64,000 nt of DNA. It comes from Rhodeus uyekii. Lineage: Eukaryota; Chordata; Actinopteri; Cypriniformes; Acheilognathidae. The position numbers and the translations under genes are program-made. Below are positions 1 to 13,808 of the stretch, in pieces. The notes under the pieces were generated by a model. That model was not told where the DNA came from, searched no databases, and worked only from the letters and a program-made list of their open reading frames with translations. How positions within the stretch are numbered: the stretch's first letter is position 1; each line of letters opens with the position of its first letter. The stretch is from positions 2,951,001 to 3,015,000 of the forward strand of contig JAWRVZ010000016.1 of the NCBI GenBank assembly GCA_037043235.1. The letters run 5' to 3'.

Positions 1-1090
1 TCTTATAATTAATAAAGGCCCCAAAACACTCATCCAAAGTTGTTTTTTTTCTTCTGTTTTTTACTTAGTAGTAAAAACAAGTTAAAAATACCTTTGCAGT
101 GATATAGCGAAACCATCCCAGCACTGCCCTCAAACGCTAAAGTTTAGATGAATGTATGAATGTGCTGGACACTTTCCTTTCAATAACAAAATAAACATAC
201 AACAAAAGTGACAGAAGAGCGATGTGAATGTTTGTCAGGTCAGGTCATGTGACTATATAAATGTACCAATTTATACCATATATTTAAAGCACCGGTCTCC
301 TGTTCCTGTTTAGCTCCAACCCTGCCTAAATACAAATGTCTGAAATTTTAAAGTAACCCCTGAACAACTTGATTATCTGGTCCAGGTGTGTTTGACTGGG
401 GCTGGAGCTGAACTCTTCATGACTGCAGCAGATTTGGACACATTTGTGCAATTTCGGGAATCTGAAGCATTATCTTTACAAATCACTCTGCACTACATAG
501 AAATAATAAACTTGGGTACGACATGCATGTAGACTGTACGATGATGAAACCTATTGAATCGTAAGATGCGGCACAAGTTAGTATAGAAGAATAAAACATC
601 ATTAGCATACGCTAGCCTGCAAGGTTAGCAAAACAAAAAAAAGCATAACAAAGGAGACAAAAGGCTGTTTTTTTATGGATGTCGATGGAGGAGAGGCTTC
701 AGTATGCTGAATAAATCAGTTTTGTGGGAAAACAGCTCATTTAATGAATCAAGAGCTAATCTTCAACATGTTTGCTCCTAAACATTTGTTTTTGGATTTT
801 GTTTTATAAGAGAAGTCACAGGCAATTGTGTGACAGGTATGAGTCAGTTTACAGCATTCTACCGTATTCATTTCTATAATATCCGTGATTGACTGTCGCA
901 CAACTCTTGACAAGATTCAATGGCTTCAAGGCTGTAATATGATTGATTAACAAGGCACACATGACCAAAGTTGCCGTTTTGTTTTTTCCAAATTGATTTA
1001 GCATGAAGCATATTGGGTCCTTCTGATGCGTTTCAGGCTCATTTCACTCAGCAGTAGCTATAAAAGTATGATTTTGTCTTCTCTTTACAG
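1..1090 (+). other. Intron upstream of the slc1a7 last exon
   Basis: No coding exon is recognised here. The segment ends in a pyrimidine-rich stretch and AG at 1089-1090, the splice acceptor for the exon that follows. Positions about 296-447 resemble a dispersed cyprinid repeat (a 'ccaaccctgcctaaa ... ctggtccaggtgtgtttgac' type unit followed by 'ggctggagctgaactct'). The rest is AT-rich and featureless to my reading. Confidence 0.5.
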
Positions 1091-1360
1091 ATTCCCCTCA
1101 TCTGTGAGACCAAGCCTATGATCAGCATCCAGCAGATGATGTCCTATCAGAAAAACGGCTGCTTCCAGCTCCCTCCACCAGGTCCCGTGAGGAAACCCGA
1201 GCACTCGTCGCCTGACGTGGCCCGTCTAAGGCAGCTGGAAGAGGGCATCAGGCCAGCTGACAAGAAGCCCTCTCTCCTCTCTCCTCAACCATATAAAAGA
1301 GAACATAAAGACAAAGACCATTGTACCATTGACATGAACGGTCTGGAGACCAATGTCTAG
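1091..1360 (+). CDS. slc1a7: Last coding exon of a glutamate transporter (SLC1A7/EAAT5-like), partial
   Basis: This exon follows a good acceptor (ctctttacag) and reads 89 residues from IPLICETKPMISIQ to the stop at 1358-1360. It is the cytoplasmic C-terminal tail of a larger protein that starts outside the window. It has no membrane segment and is rich in Pro, Lys and charged residues. It ends in ETNV, a class I PDZ-binding motif (E-S/T-X-V) of the kind described for the retinal glutamate transporter EAAT5. In human, SLC1A7 lies close to SCP2 and CZIB, the next genes here, and that synteny is the second argument. The tail is poorly conserved in the family, so the assignment rests on the PDZ ligand and gene order, not on domain homology. 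Teleosts often carry two slc1a7 copies and the a/b suffix cannot be decided. Confidence 0.65.
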   Translation: MPLICETKPMISIQQMMSYQKNGCFQLPPPGPVRKPEHSSPDVARLRQLEEGIRPADKKPSLLSPQPYKREHKDKDHCTIDMNGLETNV

Positions 1361-2225
1361 ACGCCTTCAGAGACCAAAACAGCCGTTCTTTTTCTCTACC
1401 TTTGGACTTTGAGTACATGTGTGAAGGTCTGTGTTGGGAAGCTGAAGTGATCAGGGCTGTGAGTCTTTAGACCTGCAAAGGAGATTTTCTGAACCCTGTT
1501 GAATCCCAGATGGCTGAGCTCCTGTTGAAGCGTGTGGGGAAAGATTGGTGTGTGTATGAGTGCTGTTGTTATTGTGTCCTTTCCATATGATCTAGAGGAG
1601 AGAAGAACAACAATCTTCACGGACAGCCCGGATACGTGTCGTTTTATTCTAGGATATTTAACGTCATATGCTGCTGAGATCGTTTTTCCTCTTTTTTTAT
1701 TTCATTTTTCAAAGTTTTCTCTGATTAAATCCTTTTTTTTCCACTAACAGAGAGGGGGGGGGGACTGTCCCTTGAAGAAGATTTAACAACCAGTGATCAC
1801 ATACAGTAGCCCCAAGAAGTTTTTGCACACTTGTATTTGCTAAAAGTATTTGATACACAAAAATGTCAATACATTAGATCAGAGGTTTTCAGCTATTACC
1901 TCTACACAGACAGTTGAATAACTAAACATTATTACCTTTTATATGGTTTAACCTTTATTATATTTTATAGGGCTTAAGCTTAGCCTTTATTAAACGTAAT
2001 TAGAAATACATTTACAAATATGTCTAAAAATCATCAAAACTCCAGCACGTTAAAATTAGTTCTGAGAAGATATGTTTATAAGCTAGTTAGAAAAGCTCCA
2101 GCATCATTTTGTTATCAAAGGTATTTATTGATTATCAATACAAAGGAATTGTGACTTAAGTGTCCAATTATTTCTGGGGTACTGTAAATGACACTGTAGG
2201 TCTGCATATGAGTGAGGGTGTCTGT

Positions 2226-2463
2226 AAGATTTACAAAAGAACTTAATACTTTTATTCAGCAAGGAGGGATAAAGTGACACGGCAATTCAAATAAATAGGG
2301 ATAACTTACCGTTTCCTCAAAAATATTAAGCCGCACCATGGTTTTGAACATTGATAAGACATGTTAAGAAATATTTCGTAATATTTTCTTATTAGAATGG
2401 ACCATGTGACACTCAAGACTTGACTACTAATGCTGAAAATTCAACTTTGCCATTACAGGAATA
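2226..2463 (+). repeat. Partial copy of an abundant cyprinid miniature repeat
   Basis: The unit contains the family hallmarks 'cttttattcagcaagga', 'aaatattaag' and 'catgtgacactcaagac', followed by 'gctgaaaattcaa' and 'ttacaggaatata'. The same order of motifs recurs at about ten places in the window; the most complete copy is at 50042-50402. It is truncated by an AT dinucleotide run on its right. Confidence 0.7.
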
Positions 2464-3551
2464 TATATATATATATATAATTATTAACATACACACTGTT
2501 TGAAAGGGTGGTGTGTATGTATGCATATATACAGTATATGAAAAGCATAAAACCCAATAAACATGTAGAAAAAAAACAATTTTCTATAATGCAAAGGCTT
2601 CCAGAGCTGTAACTCTTCAGGAAGGTGTTTCTTACCCCTTCTTTAGTGTATAACATCTTTACACAATCAGACTTTGGATCAATCCCCACTAATATGAAAC
2701 CAAGAAAGGATTAAGGAGGAAGGACATCCTTTGCAAACCTCTCTGAAATTTGTCAGAAGTGGGCTTTATGGACGCACACGTCATGCCACACATTCCCAAA
2801 GCCTTACAGAGCCTGTATGGATTCTTTGTATGAAAAAATGTCAAATGTATTAACTGTGATTTGAATGAAATTCCATAAAATCATGAATCACTTGAGTACG
2901 TCTGATGAAAGCAATGCATGTCTTTCATTCCGTAGTGTTCAAAGACAAGACCTTTAATCTTGATGCACATATCCAGTGGGTTAAATTATTGGAAATGGAG
3001 CATAATTATTAGTGAAAATAACTAACAACATGCACCAATACGTCCCTGCAATGAAATGCTCAGTACAACGCAATGGCAAAAAAATGCTTCAGAATAGATA
3101 GTAGCCAATTGCCCAACTGGAGGGAATCTTGCCAAGCATAATTGGTTGTACGATCCAGATAGTAGAGCAGAACAGCAGCAAGTGGATGTATTAATAGAGA
3201 TGAGCAGAAGGTGGAGGGAAAGATGTTTCTGTGGGCATGGACCAGAGAAACAACCAAACTGGAAACATACCGGGAACATTAAATGCAGCAAAAAAAAATT
3301 GTAAAAAAGTTAATCCTTCTTGTTCTACAGTGAATATTTTCATGCTCGTAGACTCAGACTGTATTCGTTCTACTGATGAGCTTTACTAATCTGCTTTACT
3401 CGAGTTTAAGAACAGAATAGTTGACATATTGCAGTCCACATACTTTGAAATGAACAAACATCATCAAAAGTTGTGGGTGAAGAAGTGACAAAACAAGAGG
3501 AATACACCTTCCCTCTAAACACATGGCGCTTATGTTGCGTACTGTCAGTGC

Positions 3552-3904
3552 AGTTTGCTATGGAAGCCCGTTTCCGCCACAGTTGAAAAAAAAAAAAAAA
3601 GATTAAATCGAAATATTGACTTAGTATCTCAAAATAACGAGAAACTTTCTCGAATTTCTGTCATGTTTGCTGTGATCTCGCATTTACATGCTTTGACCAT
3701 GCGGAGAAACACGAGAAGTTATTATTCGAGAAAGTTTCTCACTATTTCGAGAACGTTTCTCGTTATTTCGAGAAAGTTTCTTGTTATTTCGAGATACTAA
3801 GTCATTATTTCGAGAAAGTTTCTCGCTATTTCGACATACTAAGTCATTATTTCTGACTCTTTTTTTTTCACAACTGTGGCGGAAAATGGCTTCCATAGTT
3901 TGCT
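3552..3904. mobile_element. Palindromic miniature transposon with 8-bp target-site duplication
   Basis: The body (3560-3896, 337 bp) has inverted ends: left atggaagcccgtttccgcca, right tggcggaaaatggcttccat. Both ends are followed inward by complementary cacagttg/caactgtg and A or T runs. The flanks are a perfect direct repeat, agtttgct, at 3552-3559 and 3897-3904. The interior repeats 'ttatttcgagaaagtttctcg', itself palindromic, so the whole unit could fold into a long hairpin. An 8-bp duplication fits hAT (or P) type integration. There is no transposase, so it is non-autonomous. The open frames on both strands inside it are by-products of the repeat. Confidence 0.8.
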
Positions 3905-4257
3905 GATGAGAGTTTCATTGAAAAAGACTTTAATGCCGAAATGAACTTACGAAGAGTTAGCACTGCAAACTGCATAAGATGTGGGCTCGAGTGTTGGAAA
4001 CGAAGGATGAATCCATAAGGAGGCAAGTTTTTAGGCTACTGTAATCGAGATGAAAGTTCAGCAGGTGAGTAATGAATCTTCTTCAACGTCTGGAAAACAA
4101 ATGAATGATGCTTTCCATTCAAAAATGACCTAGATGAAAGAAAAATGTAACACTATTACTTGACCAATGCAGCGATAGATGGTCTATGAATGGACCGGTG
4201 TTGTATATTTATAAACACTGTAGAAAAATGACAGCATGTTTTGAAGTAAATTTAATA

Positions 4258-4263
4258 TTTATT
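4258..4263 (-). terminator. Candidate scp2 poly(A) signal
   Basis: AATAAA on the minus strand about 465 nt after the scp2 stop. It is the first canonical hexamer I noticed downstream; use is inferred. Confidence 0.4.
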
Positions 4264-4727
4264 ACAAATGTCTTTTCACAAAATTGATTAATATACAATT
4301 ATACAAATGATCTAGAGAATTATACAAATGGTAATATACCTTTGAAGACTCTCACCATCAAGGTCTGTTACTTTCTACTTGTATTTTAGTTTAATTGACA
4401 CTGCAAAGTAGATATAAAGGTCCGAAATGTTAGTTCTACCTGATTTGTACTTTTAGCTCTCTAGTGGTTGCCAAATATAATTACCAGTTTTCATCCAAAT
4501 AAGCTTTACTTATTGAACAGGATCATTTTTGACATGCTTTGCTCGTGTATTTCAGATATGGTAGTAACGTACAGTGTGCTTTAAGCAGTTACAATTATGC
4601 CATTACCAACAGATTCATTGTTATAGTGTGGAACGCTCCAAAAATAAAATTTTAGCCAACATGATCTCTCCACACAACACATTTGGATGAATTGGTTCCA
4701 CTTTCCTGTTCGTCAAGAGATGTGATT

Positions 4728-7700
4728 TCACAGTTTGGCTTTTCCAGCCGTCAGCTGAAGGTTTTGAAGTTTCATGGCCAGTCCCATGTTTCCAGTTATC
4801 TTTAGTTTTCCTTGGAAAAATGCCTTTAAATAAGAGTATAAGATTAACAAATTAGGGCTTTCCAAATAAGGGTTATTATACTTGTCTAAAACTAAAACCA
4901 TAACCACCAAAATATTTTGTAAATGGAAATAATTTCATTGATATTCACATTTCTGCATTTGGCAGACGTTTTTATCCAAAATGACTAACATTGCATTAAA
5001 AAAAACACACTAACATTCTAATCAGCTCTTGCTTTCCCTGGGAATCAAACCCATGACCTTGGTGTTGCAAGCGCCACGCTCTACTATTTGAGCTACAGGA
5101 ACACAGTATATATAAAAAACATAATATTTAAAATATTATATAAAACGACTCCCCCAACATTTCATGTGACTTTTTCTACATTTAACCATGACGAGTATGA
5201 TGGATTTGATCTCTAAATGGTTCAGCTTTTCGTTTTGGATTAAACTGAAAACGATTCCCTTTATGGAGGATTACTGTAAAACGAGTGGCTAATTTTTAGA
5301 TCAAGCTTCTGTCAAAGCATCTGCAGCGTCCCACAGATGGACAGACATGATGGAGGTTGGTTGGGTCAACACAGATTGGTTTCAATCACAGCGGACAGAT
5401 ATTTCAAAGGGCTTATGAAAACAATCTATTTCTAATGTCAGCGGAACAACCATTAGCCTAATTTAGAATTGCGTTACAGATTTCCAGTGTCACCCTGATG
5501 TTAACAAACTGTTAGGAGGCTTTAGAGATGCTCGGGCATGCAACAGGAAATATTTGGGATAAATCTGTAACATAATACTGCATGCATGTCATGATAGCTA
5601 AAGCCAGGTCAAGGCGATGTCAAAGTGACTGCATGTTAATCTTTTATCCCCATAGAGATTAGTTAACTTTTATGGACTGCACATTACAGGTTAAAGGTCA
5701 TCCCTGACATCAGACTAATCAAAAAAACAATGGCAGCCAGCAATATTACGGTGGAAAGACACAACTTATGATTAAAAATGAACATGGGACACTTGACCCT
5801 TTTCTACGACCGGATAAAAACACTGATTATGTCTTTGCTCATGATTATTTTAAGGATATCAATGATATTTTTGCTCTTTATGCCAGTGTTTCTTGAACCA
5901 TTTGTCAGCAGGATGCTGAATTTACAACCACACAGAGACATTTTATTATTATTTGTTTTCATATGAAATATATTAATATCTTAAGTTTGCAAGCCAAATT
6001 GAACATGAACTGAAAAAATTTAATAAAAACAGCACACCACAAAAGAATTGGTAAGAAAATACCTTTAAAACATACAGTGTGATCCGATTCATGAACAAAT
6101 GACAATAAACTAATATTTTTGTATTGTGCCGAGGTTTAACTATAAAAATTACAGTATTAGCTGACAGAGGGTGTCTTTTAAATTCAAACAAAAAGAATCT
6201 GAATAAAATTGAATCAAGAGCTTGTGAATCTGAATTTTAATAAGGAAATCTAAATCAATCTCCAGCCTTGGATTATAAATTATAAATTATAAATGGATTA
6301 TATCTCTCCCCAAGATATGTGATCCATATTATTCAGGTCTTTTATCATCCACTAGGGGAAAAAACCTGAATCAGGGATTAAAATTTGTTTAAAATGCAGT
6401 CAATATTGACGTAACAGTCTACAAATGTTGTGTTGGCCGTAATTTGTAAGATGCTTGCATTAAGGAGACTAAATTAGCAGGCCAGATGAACGGTCAGTGT
6501 GTCTGTGGGTTATGGGACAAGGTTTAAGAGGGACTAATCCTGGAAACGCTGGCTCTGTCCCAAGACACTCACAAACCTTATTTAGCTCTTAAACTACACT
6601 GACCAAATGACCACACACCAACTTATCAGAAGAGATTCAATGTTCTTTTCCTTAATGAAAACAGCACACGATATAAACATACCACTAAAAATAAACCCGT
6701 ACCGTTTGTGGATTCATTTGACCCGTCATCAAATCAAGCAGATCCGAGTCGCCCATAGAGATGGTGCAGTCGGCCGGTTTACCTGTGTGGGAAGTAAACA
6801 GAGGACCGTCAGACTGTTTGCAAAATTAAATGAGCATTCCTCACCAAGGCTAGTTTTATATATATAAAAAAAAATAATAATACTTTGAAATATTATAAAA
6901 ATTAATTGGTTTCTGTTGTGATCTATTTTTAATTGTAATTTATTCCTGTGATGGTAAAGCTGTATTTTCAGCATCATTACTCACAAGATCCTTCAGAAAT
7001 CATTCTATTACGATGATTTGGTGCTAAATAAAACATTTCCTATTACTATTAATGTTAAACACAGTTATGATGCTTTTTTCTTCTTTTTTTTTACTATTTA
7101 TTCATTTTATAAAATGTCTTTACTGTCTTTTTTTATCAATTTAATGATGTCATGTGACACTGAAGACTGGAGTAATAATTCAGCTTTACCATCACAAGAA
7201 TAAATTAAAACTTACAATAGATTACAACAGAAACCAGGTCATTTCAATTTTAATAATATTTCACAATATTACTGTACTCAACATTATGTTTCCAAACTAT
7301 TGTCCGGTTCTGTTTATATAATGCATTTTTTGGAAATACACTAATACACAATGAAGTGGACAAAAAATCTGAACACACCTGCATCATTAGTCACTGAGCC
7401 TTTGTTATTTTTTACGTCCACAACCCATAATCCTTCACTTCCTCCTGGACCATCCTTTACTTTGAAGGCAAAAACGCCTCCAATTTTCTTTACAAATGCC
7501 TCGCCCTCCTGTTGGAAATAATAACATAATTTTGTATAACATATTACATCTTCAATTTATTTTAATAGAGCAAAAACAATGTCAAATGTTATCTGTTAAC
7601 AAAGAATTCATGAATCAAGTTAAATAATGTGACAAAAATAATTAAAATTACACTTTAAATTCTAAACTACTAGAAGTGAAGATTTACAACCACACAGACT

Positions 7701-10700
7701 TATTTTGAGATATGATGTTTAAAAATATATAATAACGATTTTAATTTTCCCACCAATGAAACCCTTTTTCATTCTTCCTTATATCTGTTGTGGTAAACAG
7801 AAGCAAAAAGCATGTTCACTTGATGTGTGAGAACCAATGAGGTTCATTCTCGTATTACGCAGCAGGTTTAATCTTCCTCAAGAGGTTCGTTCTTGTGCGT
7901 CAAGCAAATACGGTTGAGCTTCTATTTATGTTCGCTGATCAATGTTTACATGAATAAAAGTCTAACTTCAATGCGTTCATCATATAAAGTGATCGTGTCT
8001 CTTCAGAAAATTTGCACTAAACTGGGCAAATCATACGATTAAGTTTTACGATCTCTTTCACTTTTTGAAGCGCCAATAACAGAATTTTCACCCTTTAACA
8101 AAATGTTCAGAGGCAGAGTCCTATCTCCATTGTATAATTAGTGAAAGCTTCATTCCTGATGAATTACCTCCTGTAACTTCTTCTCGATCTCCTTAAAGAC
8201 AGCGTAAGATTTGAAGCCTTTGAGGTCACTGGATGCACTGGTGGGCACTGCAGCGACCCTAGAGCTGAGAAAGATTGCATATATGGTGTGCACCAAGTCC
8301 AAAGGTCTAGTTTTAATGCATGTAAAATAACTACAACATTTAACAAAATTTAATACATGGAGATGTAAAAAAAAAAGTTAAATATAAAGATAAATGTATT
8401 GATTATTCTAAGAATATTCTATTCTTCACATATGTTCTCATATAGACTCATATGTACTTATGTAGGAGATATATAATCTTTTGTACCTTGGATTTTGTAC
8501 CCATCTTCTGTATGCTTAAACAAACATGGAAGAGATTTGAATGGTGCAAATGGTTCGAGCTTTGAGTTTTAAAAGCTAATTGAACGGTTTAATTATTTTG
8601 CTGTAAATGTTCCTATAAAACTAAAGGCCATGAATACATGATAATGGATAAAACATCAATAAACACTGATATTATGCAAGTAAACGACGAGGCATGTATA
8701 AACTATAGATACATATTAAATCCTAAATAAATTGTACACTAAATAAATCCTGTTCTTTTTAACTTTCTATTCATCAAAAAATCCTGAAAACAAATATATC
8801 ATGGCTGAACAGTTTTCAACATTAATAATGAAAAGAAATGTTACTTGAACATCAAATAAGCATACTGAAGTGAAGATACTGAAAATTGGAGTAACAGCTG
8901 TTGAAAAATCTGTTTTTCCAACAAAGGAATAAATCACATTTTAAATGTATATAAAATAGAAAACTGTAATATTTCACAATATTACAATTTACTAGAAATA
9001 CTTATGATTTAAAAACATGTCAACCTTTTTAAAAATCTAACTGGCCTCAAACTTTTTTTTAAATACAATTATTATTTAGGATTTTGGAAAGCAATTACAC
9101 AAACTGAATTTTGAATATATAGATCATATAGATTAAAACAAACTGTTACATCTGGGCCCGATACTCAATGCTTGTTAAAAGACGTATTTGCCTCAAACAC
9201 ACCTTGTTTCTTGAGGGAAGCCCATCCTGTAGAGAGTGACCACCACAGCTCCACCAAGACCGATGTTGTGCTGCAGGGCGACCTTTGCCCCGGGGACCTG
9301 GCGAGGCCCCGCCTCCCCCCTCAGCTGCCAGCACAGCTCTGCACACTGAGCCAAACCTAAGCCATGAAAACAGGCCAGAGTTCACCCACTGCACACTCGC
9401 TCAGAATATTACAGCCATCTGCCTTCATTGCTTCTTTATTCTTTGACCTGTTGATTTTCCATCCTCTCACAATTGCAGACATGGTAAAAAACGGGACTAG
9501 GTACTTTCCTGAGGGTCTAGTCCAAAATTTAATTTAATCAAATCAAATAAATCAGTTGCATTAAACTCTATACTATAATTCTTTCCATGTAATGACCTAA
9601 AACCAGCGATTATAAATGGTTAAGCAACGTTTTCACAGATTTTGGTTAGAGTGGCGTCATACAGATGTTTTAATAAAAACACTGTATTTCTATCCTTCAC
9701 AGCCTTGTTCTCATTCCTGACAAAAATGAACTATGCTGCTACCCTGACTAAGGTCTATTTTTGCAGAGTGATTTTTTTTTAACCAGTTAATAATGTTATT
9801 GTCAGGTTTTGCAGAGCGAGGACTCAATTTTGCGAGAGGAAGGCTTTAAACAAAACAAAAACAAAAACTGCCCCGAGGGGGGAAACCATAACTGACTGAC
9901 CTGACTCAACAGACTAGATAGGACAGAACTAGGCAAGACAAGACAAAACTAGACTAGGAAAAGCTCAGAGACATAGAGTAACAAAGTATTGACAACAACG
10001 TGACACCGGACAGCAAACACGAAGGGATTAAATAGACACAGGAGGAAGGATAATCGAGGGGAAGCAGCTGGGACAAATCAAAGTAAAATCAGGGACAAAT
10101 CAGGGAACAAGACGGGCGGGGTTACACAATGACAAGACATGAACACGCGACTCGAGACAGTCGAAGAAACGCGCACCCATGAAGACACGACACTGGGGCA
10201 GTGTCAGAGCTCTGTCACCGAAACACTAGAAAAAAAGACCGAAGTGGCAGAACCCTGACAGATATGTATTACTCATGTTGACACTGCGAAACCAAATCAA
10301 CTTCACATACACTTCCAAAGCATGAAGAATCAAGCTCAAAAAGATGGGAAACCGAAAGAAAACCAGTTCTTATCACGGTGTATGAAGTGCTGAGGAAGCT
10401 GCAGAGCTGAAATTCAGGTATGGTAATGGTCGTATCATTTCAGAGATGAGCAGTAAGCGGTAATCCATCACAACAGACTGAGCCGTCTGACCAATCAGAG
10501 CAGAGTAAGTTCATCTTCGAACAAACCGTTTTAAGACTCTTTGAGAAATTACGTGATGTGCAATGTAAACTATGAGATATTTATATTTTTTTACTTTTAC
10601 CGCATGTCAACCTATTATAGGAGACCTCGAAAACAAAATTAAGAACATAATAGGAGAACTTTAACTTAGGCGGTTAAAAAAAACGTAACGCTGTAGGGTA

Positions 10701-12523
10701 GTTCTTTCATTTCGCTTAAAAATAATGATAATGTTCGATGATATGCACCTTCTAAACTCTATGATCTCACACCACCTGCAGCAAACGGACGTGCTCCCGC
10801 AGCACTGGACGGCCGGTCACTTGACACTCCACCTTAATCCCTCGGCCCTGACTCGTGTGCTAACCCCCAGGCTGAACATTTGATCCTGTTGGGCTAAACT
10901 GCTTGCACTTTTGCTCATTATCCCCAACAGGATAAGGGACTTAGAATAAGACCTTTTTAGTTAGCCAGTACAAAACACTGTGACTGAACCAGGAGTGGAT
11001 CTAGAAACAAGCATAACATTATTTATAGGTTGGCAAGGGTGTGGCATTAGTACTATGAGGGGTGGCAACACCAAAGCAAGCATCTATTTATAGATCTTTG
11101 TGGATCTTTCGGGCATTCACATTCGTTTCCATGAATATGCAAAACAGTTGCACTACAACAAAGTGATCATCTACTGAAGAGGATTTTCTTATTTCATTTT
11201 ATGTTTTTAGTCAGATGGCAAAAAGATCTATAATATATTATATATTATATGATGAAAGTGGAGCGGGCAGATCATCAGTTCATTCTAGTTATTTATAACT
11301 GTACAAAACAGCTCGTTTTGCTGCTTGATACTGCAAACTGATATTTCTTACCATATTATTTTAATGCATTGTCTTATTTATAAACATGCTGGTTTATAGT
11401 GGATATATTCTTCACATTATTTCCCTACAGCGGCTAATAAAACGGAAGTCTTCATTCTGCTAAATGAATAAATGTAAAGTCTTGCACATTCACAGAAAAC
11501 ACCTTACTTTCAACATTGAAAAATAAGGTGTCTAGAAAGATGCATTTTCTTGACATTATTTTAAGGAACACTTTCTTAATTTTATCACAATGAAGCTGTG
11601 CTGCTGAAAAGCAGAACAGGAAACATTGCTTACGTTTATATTTAGTACTAGGATAATTCTGGGGTGGCAGTTATTTTGGAATGACTAAATCTATTCATCA
11701 TCTTTTTAGAGGTTGCATATGTAGGACCGAAGATGAAATCAAGTGAATGTAACCTTCTCCACCAGCACTATCTATCTAATGTTCAGTATAGAGGATGGAT
11801 GGATTGATGGACTGATGGTGGGAGAGGTTTAAAGGATGATGTTAAGAACACAAGGACTAGGAATAACTCAAGCTAGCAGCTGCTTGAATGTAATACAGAT
11901 TCACTAGTTAAGAGACGTGACTCCCTCTGCTGATGGAGTGCCACATGCAGACACTAACACATTATTAGGGATGGACATTGTCAAGCTCCAGATTTTTTTT
12001 TTTACCGAAACCAATGTTTTTTTATTTGCCAGTCCAAAAAAAAAATCAGATTTATTTAATAATTGTAAAGTTATATGTAAACATTTAAACTGCACACAAG
12101 ACTGTTTTTTATTTAAACTTTTTAAAGACATACTTATACAAAGCTTATTGTGATTATTGAATAATAATAAATGTGCTACGAATAATGAAAAGTAAAGTTT
12201 TGTTCATGAATCAACTGAAAAAGGCAAAGACTAAAACATATCAGTTCATGGAAATGAAGATCATCTAAAACTGAGAAATTGATATTGTCAATACAGCCCT
12301 ATAATTCACACAACTGACATGTTTACCAGTTGTGAAGAGAAGCACTAATAAATTGCTTGTGTTTTATTAATGCTTCTCTGATTATGCATTTTGACTGTGA
12401 CAGTGTCTATTTTGAAGATGAAGCACCATAAAAGTATTGTAACACTTTTTTTTTCAAGATATTTTGTTAGATTTTTAGGGAGTAAAATGTTCTACACAAA
12501 AAGATCCTGTATAGCTTCTGAAA

Positions 12524-12573
<50 letters not shown>

Positions 12574-13677
12574 TAATACCTCGGTTTACGAGCGACTTGG
12601 TATACGAGCAAATCGGTGTACGAGCACGGAGGGTCGAATCGGTGTACGAGCATTGTATCGGTGTACGAGAAAAAATGTCCCTCACCAATGCGCGTTTTGC
12701 GTCGAAAAGATCCCTTTATCACCCCTTAACTCGTTCATTCTCTCAGTGTCTCTCAGTTTGGGTGCATCATTCACCACAGTGCATTACTTTATAAGTTGTT
12801 GTGAATATGATTACATGTGAATATGATGAAACTTTATTAATGGAGCATGTTACCAACACCACACATTGCATACTAATGAGACTCACGTGTGTTCACAGTC
12901 CAACGCACCCAATGACCTTCTTAAAGGGCCATACACTTTTAGAGAACAGCATACTATAACAGTTATAACTCTGTACAGATCATATACATAAGTGATTTAC
13001 AGCAGTTTTACCTCGTGTTGTTGCATTAATTGTGATCGCTATTCTTCACGTTGTAATATCGTTACAAATGTTGAAGGAACTAGTTAATCTGTGTTCAGTA
13101 AGTTTTAAGTTAACAGTCGTGTCACTTTAAGAGGGCGGGGTTTCAGTCGGCGCTAGAGAGAGTGGAGTTCTGAGGGATTTGAGAGAGAGCTCGTAAACAG
13201 AGATAGTTTTGATTCTTCTGTTATGTACGGCGTGGGTTGAAGCCAGAACCGCAATCTGATCGTTCTAAATAAAATCTCTGAATGAGAAGGAACCTGTCTG
13301 GTTATTAAAAGAAGCAACGCTACAATGTAGTGAAATATATAAGCAGTAACACCCCACCCCACCCCCCTCCCCTCTCCTCTCGTCTCGATCATGCCAGCAG
13401 TGAAGAGGTAAAGTGAATGTTACAGTAAATAGTTAATAATGACAGTTAAACTCTAAAAATACTTAATTAGTATTTATATGAGACCTTAATGGTTATAAGT
13501 TTAAATGTAATTAATAGATTAAAACCCAAAAAATATATAAAATGGGCATTTATGGTCGTGTGGAACGAATCAAGTGATTTTTAGTGCGTTCTTATGGGGT
13601 AAATTGTTTTGGTGTACGAGCATTTTGGTTTACGAGCTCGCTCTTGGAACGAATTAAACTCGTAAACCGAGGTATTA

Positions 13678-13724
<47 letters not shown>

Positions 13725-13745
13725 TATATATACACATATATATAT

Positions 13746-13808
<63 letters not shown>

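Larger units (their letters stand above)
1361..4727. other. 3' UTRs and spacer between convergent slc1a7 and scp2
   Basis: The two genes converge here. The left part is the probable slc1a7 3' UTR, with an ATTAAA near 1724. Part of a common cyprinid miniature element lies at about 2226-2463 and a palindromic 337-bp transposon with an 8-bp target duplication at 3560-3896. On the minus strand an AATAAA (forward tttatt, 4258-4263) could end scp2 transcripts about 465 nt after the stop. No gene is seen in 2464-3550. Confidence 0.5.

Noticed and set aside
3555..3896. Repetitive SRNNEKLSR-type frames on both strands
   Set aside because: They are translations of the palindromic transposon interior.
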